Positions 23,137 to 26,000 of a DNA stretch of 26,000 bases are shown in pieces; positions within the stretch are counted from its first letter, which is position 1; the number at the start of each line of letters is the position of its first letter. Source of the stretch: CAYUWG01 sp964448285 (GTDB lineage: Bacteria; Bacteroidota; Ignavibacteria; SZUA-365); the NCBI GenBank assembly GCA_964448285.1, contig CAYUWG010000055.1, positions 1-26,000 of the forward strand, in the 5' to 3' direction. The notes under the pieces are model-generated. The model saw only the letters and a program-made list of their open reading frames with translations, ran no database searches and was not told where the DNA came from. A program made the position numbers and the translations under genes.

Positions 23137-23676
23137 GTGTCACGAATAGGAAAAAATCCGGTAACGCTCCCCAAGGGAGTTTCCGCAAAGAAAGAAGGCA
23201 ATTCCCTTGCGATCAAGGGACCGAAGGGCGAATTGACGATTTCCTTACACCCCGAAATGAACGTGGATGTACAGGGCTCTGAAATTACCGTCACGAGACC
23301 GACCGATTTGAAATTCCATCGCGCTCTTCATGGAACCACTCGCGCGAATATTCAGAATGTCGTCACGGGAGTTGTCGAAGGATACAAGAAGAACCTTGAA
23401 CTCGTCGGCGTCGGCTATCGCGTCGAGCTTCGGGGGAAGATTCTCATGGTATTGGTTGGTTACTCCCATCAAATCGCTTTTTTCCCGCCGCCAGGAATCA
23501 CTATCGAAGTTGCGACGCCGACTGCGTTATCCATATCGGGTATCGACAAACAGCTTGTCGGGCAGGTCGCAGCGAAGATTCGCAGTCTTCGGCCACCCGA
23601 ACCGTACAAAGGCAAAGGCATCAAGTACGAAGGCGAATACATTCGTCGTAAAGCCGGTAAGACGGCCAAATCGTAA
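23137..23676 (+). CDS. rplF: 50S ribosomal protein L6
   Basis: L6 sits near the sarcin-ricin loop and the factor-binding site. The 179-residue product begins SRIGKNPVTLPKGVSAKKEGN. The first domain contains IKGPKGELTISLHPEM. The second contains GYKKNLELVGVGYRVELRGKILMVLVGYSH and ends with the signature PPEPYKGKGIKYEGEYIRRKAGKTAKS. The start is GTG at 23137 with GAAGGAAA about 8 nt upstream. rplR follows after 41 nt. Confidence 0.97.
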   Translation: MSRIGKNPVTLPKGVSAKKEGNSLAIKGPKGELTISLHPEMNVDVQGSEITVTRPTDLKFHRALHGTTRANIQNVVTGVVEGYKKNLELVGVGYRVELRGKILMVLVGYSHQIAFFPPPGITIEVATPTALSISGIDKQLVGQVAAKIRSLRPPEPYKGKGIKYEGEYIRRKAGKTAKS

Positions 23677-23717
23677 TCCGTGAAACAAGTCGTAACACTG
23701 GAAGACACAGAGAAACT

Positions 23718-24086
23718 ATGATTAAGAGAAAGAAATTATCCGGTCGCGAAATCCGCAGGATTCGCATTCGAAAGAAAGTTAACGGAACGGCAGAGCGTCC
23801 GCGCCTGTCGATTTATCGCAGCCTCAAGCACACGTATGCACAGTTGATCGACGATGAAAGAGGAATATCCTTGGGATCAGTATCGACAAAATCGGAGGCC
23901 ATATTGAAACAGGCTGCAGAAGCGAAAGGCAAAGTAGAACCAGCCAAGTTGGTCGGTATGGCCGTTGCCGAACTTGCGAAATCAAAAAACATTACCGCAG
24001 TGGTGTTCGATCGCGGCGGGTACTTGTATCATGGTCGTGTCAAAGCCGTTGCCGAAGGCGCACGCGAAGGCGGCTTGCAGGTATAA
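23718..24086 (+). CDS. rplR: 50S ribosomal protein L18
   Basis: L18 binds 5S rRNA together with L5. The 122-residue product starts with a basic stretch, RRIRIRKKVNGTAERPRLSIYRS, and continues HTYAQLIDDERGISLGSVSTKS. It ends with the family signature AVVFDRGGYLYHGRVKAVAEGAREGGL. Length is normal for bacteria. The ATG at 23718 has no strong SD. It lies 41 nt after rplF and 29 nt before rpsE. Confidence 0.97.
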   Translation: MIKRKKLSGREIRRIRIRKKVNGTAERPRLSIYRSLKHTYAQLIDDERGISLGSVSTKSEAILKQAAEAKGKVEPAKLVGMAVAELAKSKNITAVVFDRGGYLYHGRVKAVAEGAREGGLQV

Positions 24087-24104
24087 TTCGATGAACAGTA
24101 ATCT

Positions 24105-24110
24105 GAGGAG
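24105..24110 (+). promoter_or_regulatory. RBS that fixes the TTG start of rpsE
   Basis: GAGGAG at 24105-24110 lies 5 nt before TTG 24116. No ATG or GTG lies at a suitable distance in frame, so this SD decides the non-ATG start. Confidence 0.7.
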
Positions 24111-24115
24111 AGAAC

Positions 24116-24631
24116 TTGTCTAAGGTAAAAGCCAGCGAACTCGAGCTGAAGGAAAAGCTTGTCCAAATCAAGCGGGTTGCGAAAGTCGTCAAGGGTGGAC
24201 GTCGTTTCAGCTTCAATGCAATCGTCGTTGTCGGCGATGGAAACGGACACGTCGGGATCGGATTGGGGAAAGCGAACGAAGTGACCGACGCGATTTCCAA
24301 AGGCGTTGAAGATGCGCGCAAGAACGTCGTGAAAGTTCCGGTTGTGAAGGGCACGATCCCGCACGTCGTTACCGGTAAGTACGGTGCAGGGAAAGTGATC
24401 CTCAAGCCGGCATCACCTGGGACGGGTTTGATAGCTGGTGGCGGAGTACGCGCCGTTCTGGAATCCGCCGGGATTCAGGACATTCTCACGAAATCTCTCG
24501 GCAGTTCGAATCCACACAACGTGGTGAAGGCAACCATGAGTGCGCTCCAGCATTTGACGGATGCCCACACGATGGCTGATCGCCGCGCCGCATCGGTTCA
24601 GGATATTTTCACCCATAAGCCACAGCACTAA
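24116..24631 (+). CDS. rpsE: 30S ribosomal protein S5
   Basis: S5 lies at the mRNA entry site and affects accuracy. The 171-residue product has the N-terminal double-stranded-RNA-binding domain with LVQIKRVAKVVKGGRRFSFNAIVVVGDGNGHVG; the VKGGRRFSF loop is where spectinomycin-resistance changes occur in other bacteria and looks unaltered. The C-terminal domain has GTGLIAGGGVRAVLESAGIQDILTKSLGSSNPHNVVKAT. The start is TTG at 24116 with GAGGAG 5 nt upstream. rpmD follows after 16 nt. Confidence 0.97.
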   Translation: MSKVKASELELKEKLVQIKRVAKVVKGGRRFSFNAIVVVGDGNGHVGIGLGKANEVTDAISKGVEDARKNVVKVPVVKGTIPHVVTGKYGAGKVILKPASPGTGLIAGGGVRAVLESAGIQDILTKSLGSSNPHNVVKATMSALQHLTDAHTMADRRAASVQDIFTHKPQH

Positions 24632-24647
24632 TCAACACTATTACGAT

Positions 24648-24833
24648 ATGGCAAAGATCAAGATCACACAGACACGCAGTACCATCGGACGGATCGAAAA
24701 TCAGAAACGCACGATCGAAGCGCTCGGATTGGGACGCCCGAATCACTTTGTAGTACAGAACGACACGCCGCAAATACGCGGTATGATTGCCAGGGTAAGC
24801 CATCTCGTGAAAGTCGAAGAGATCGCAGAATAA
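24648..24833 (+). CDS. rpmD: 50S ribosomal protein L30
   Basis: L30 is a small 50S protein lacking in some bacteria. From ATG 24648 it has 61 residues and the full family pattern: AKIKITQTRSTIGRIENQKRTIEALGLGRPNHFVVQND, then IRGMIARVSHLVKVEE. The frame is open further upstream into rpsE, but residues there bear no likeness to L30, so the ATG at 24648 is taken. It has no SD; with 16 nt after the rpsE stop, translation is probably coupled. rplO follows after 30 nt, as in most spc operons. Confidence 0.95.
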   Translation: MAKIKITQTRSTIGRIENQKRTIEALGLGRPNHFVVQNDTPQIRGMIARVSHLVKVEEIAE

Positions 24834-24863
24834 TTCCGACATCTATTTAGAGACGAAAAGACA

Positions 24864-25328
24864 ATGAACCATTTAGGAAATCTTCATTACGCGGAAGGCA
24901 GCAGGAAAAAGAAAAAGCGTGTCGGCCGGGGTCAGGGGAGCGGTCGTGGAGGAACATCGACGCGCGGCCATAAGGGTGCACAATCCCGATCCGGTGCAAA
25001 GAGCAAGGTCGGTTTCGAAGGCGGACAGATGCCCCTGCACCGCCGCGTTCCGAAGTTCGGCTTTACGAACATCAACCGCGTGGAATACCTTCCGATCAAC
25101 CTTTCGCGCCTCGAACGCCTTTCAAAGGATGGGAAGATCACCGATGGCATCGTAACGCCGGAAACGCTCTACGCACTGGGTGTTGTCGCAAAGAAACGAT
25201 CGTTGATCAAAGTTCTCGGTACGGGTGAGTTATCTTCTTCCCTCACCGTCAGCGCTCACGCTTTCAGTGCTTCCGCAAAGGAAAAGATTGAAGCGTCCGG
25301 CGGCACAGCTCATATTCTCACAGACTAA
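24864..25328 (+). CDS. rplO: 50S ribosomal protein L15
   Basis: L15 is a late 50S assembly protein. The 154-residue product has the extended, Gly- and Arg-rich N-terminal arm (KKKKRVGRGQGSGRGGTSTRGHKGAQSR), then FEGGQMPLHRRVPKFGFTN. A globular C-terminal domain follows, containing VVAKKRSLIKVLGTGELSSSLTVSAHAFSASAKEKIEASGG. Length is normal. The ATG at 24864 has only a weak GAGACG upstream. secY follows after 14 nt, the conserved L15-SecY order. Confidence 0.97.
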   Translation: MNHLGNLHYAEGSRKKKKRVGRGQGSGRGGTSTRGHKGAQSRSGAKSKVGFEGGQMPLHRRVPKFGFTNINRVEYLPINLSRLERLSKDGKITDGIVTPETLYALGVVAKKRSLIKVLGTGELSSSLTVSAHAFSASAKEKIEASGGTAHILTD

Positions 25329-25342
25329 TTCGATGCAGGTTC

Positions 25343-26000
25343 ATGGCGGGATTCGGCGATAATATTCGAAACATGTTTAAAATTCAGGAGCTGCGTGAGC
25401 GGATCCTGTTCACTCTGTTCATGCTCATCATTGTGCGTTTCGGTGCACAAATCACATTGCCGGGTGTCGATGCCGCATTGCTTTCCTCGCTGTTAAGCTC
25501 CGGCGCGGCCGGGGGCTTACTCGGAATGTTCGACTTGTTCGTCGGTGGCGCCTTCAGCAATGCCGCAATTTTTTCGCTGGGCATCATGCCGTATATCACC
25601 GCGTCCATCATCTTCCAGCTTCTCGGTGCGGTCGTTCCGTATTTTCAGAAGCTCCAGAAAGAAGGAGGAGAAGAAGGGCGCAAGAAGATCACACAGTACA
25701 CGAGGTATCTTACGATCCTGATCGCGGCCCTCCAGGGATGGGGAGTGAGCATCAGACTCCAGAGTTTGACGACGCCGGGCGGCGCCCCGATCGTTCCACC
25801 GGAAGTGCAGGGTTTGTTCTTCACCTTCAACACGATGCTCATCATCGCAGCTGCAACGATGCTCATGATGTGGATCGGTGAGCAAATCACGGATCGCGGT
25901 ATCGGCAACGGTATTTCGCTGATCATCTTCGTCGGTATCGTTGCACGACTCCCGCACGCCGTGATCGCGGAGTTCTCGCGCGGGCAGAATATCATCATCG
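25343..26000 (+). CDS. secY: Preprotein translocase subunit SecY, 3' end beyond the window
   Basis: SecY is the pore subunit of the SecYEG channel in the plasma membrane. About 219 residues, roughly half the protein, are present. The start ATG 25343 is followed by AGFGDNIRNMFKIQELRERI, the usual cytosolic N-terminus. Membrane segments lie at about residues 21-40 (with RFGAQITLPG), 75-100 (GIMPYITASIIFQLL), 120-138, 157-178 and 186-203 (RGIGNGISLIIFVGIV). The plug region falls between the first two. It is 14 nt after rplO; the SD is weak (CAGG). Nothing suggests a SecY2 paralogue: its place in the spc group marks it as the main copy. Confidence 0.95.
   Translation, partial: MAGFGDNIRNMFKIQELRERILFTLFMLIIVRFGAQITLPGVDAALLSSLLSSGAAGGLLGMFDLFVGGAFSNAAIFSLGIMPYITASIIFQLLGAVVPYFQKLQKEGGEEGRKKITQYTRYLTILIAALQGWGVSIRLQSLTTPGGAPIVPPEVQGLFFTFNTMLIIAAATMLMMWIGEQITDRGIGNGISLIIFVGIVARLPHAVIAEFSRGQNIII

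Noticed and set aside
24561..24647. Longer reading of rpmD starting inside rpsE
   Set aside because: The added residues have no L30 likeness and overlap rpsE heavily; ATG 24648 gives a standard 61-residue L30.
1..26000. Mobile elements, CRISPR arrays, defence genes or a new accessory system
   Set aside because: Every stretch above 170 nt is filled by a recognised housekeeping gene. No direct-repeat arrays, transposase or integrase motifs, or regions of odd composition were seen.

Overview
The window is a slice of a bacterial chromosome that is almost wholly coding. All 34 protein genes and one tRNA fragment lie on the + strand. It carries the transcription and translation core of the cell. 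The sequence points to the Bacteroidota/Chlorobiota/Ignavibacteriota (FCB) group. L14 has the MIQEE start and a C-terminal part typical of that group. RpoB (1274 aa) has a coiled-coil-like insertion at about residues 900-1020. RpoC (1453 aa) has a long insertion after the trigger helix. L3 has the GMRMAGR style of C-terminal region, and tRNA-Trp lies directly before secE. Base composition looks moderately G+C rich (judged by eye). Clear Shine-Dalgarno (SD) sites before many genes and a zinc-type S14 argue against a typical gut Bacteroidales. I place it loosely in a Chlorobi/Ignavibacteria/Kapabacteria-like lineage, by inference only.

Layout: (1) 1-51, 3' part of tRNA-Trp. (2) 100-3132, secE-nusG-rplK-rplA-rplJ-rplL, the secretion/NusG and L11/L10 stalk genes. 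(3) 3295-11549, rpoB-rpoC, after a 162-nt gap with two hairpins. (4) 11701-15959, the str group rpsL-rpsG-fusA-tuf, preceded by the best promoter in the window (TTGACT, 17 nt, TAAGTT) and ended by a strong intrinsic terminator. (5) 16026-26000, the S10 and spc groups run together: rpsJ-rplC-rplD-rplW-rplB-rpsS-rplV-rpsC-rplP-rpmC-rpsQ-rplN-rplX-rplE-rpsN-rpsH-rplF-rplR-rpsE-rpmD-rplO-secY. secY is cut by the window edge.

The genes form one supply chain: RNA polymerase and its NusG factor, the small and large ribosomal proteins, the elongation factors EF-G and EF-Tu, and the SecE/SecY core of the membrane channel. Joining the rif, str, S10 and spc groups in one direction lets them be controlled together. 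The hairpins at rplL-rpoB and tuf-rpsJ and the promoter before rpsL are the likely places where that control is split.

No gap exceeds 300 nt; the largest are 162 nt (rplL-rpoB), 151 nt (rpoC-rpsL) and 105 nt (rplA-rplJ). I saw no mobile element, CRISPR array, integrase, phage gene, toxin-antitoxin pair or unknown gene, and no evidence for a new biological system. What merits a second look is regulatory or a matter of start sites: the terminator just 25 nt before rpsJ, the rpsL promoter and its leader, the hairpins before rpoB, the unclear nusG start, and the N-terminal tail of L5.
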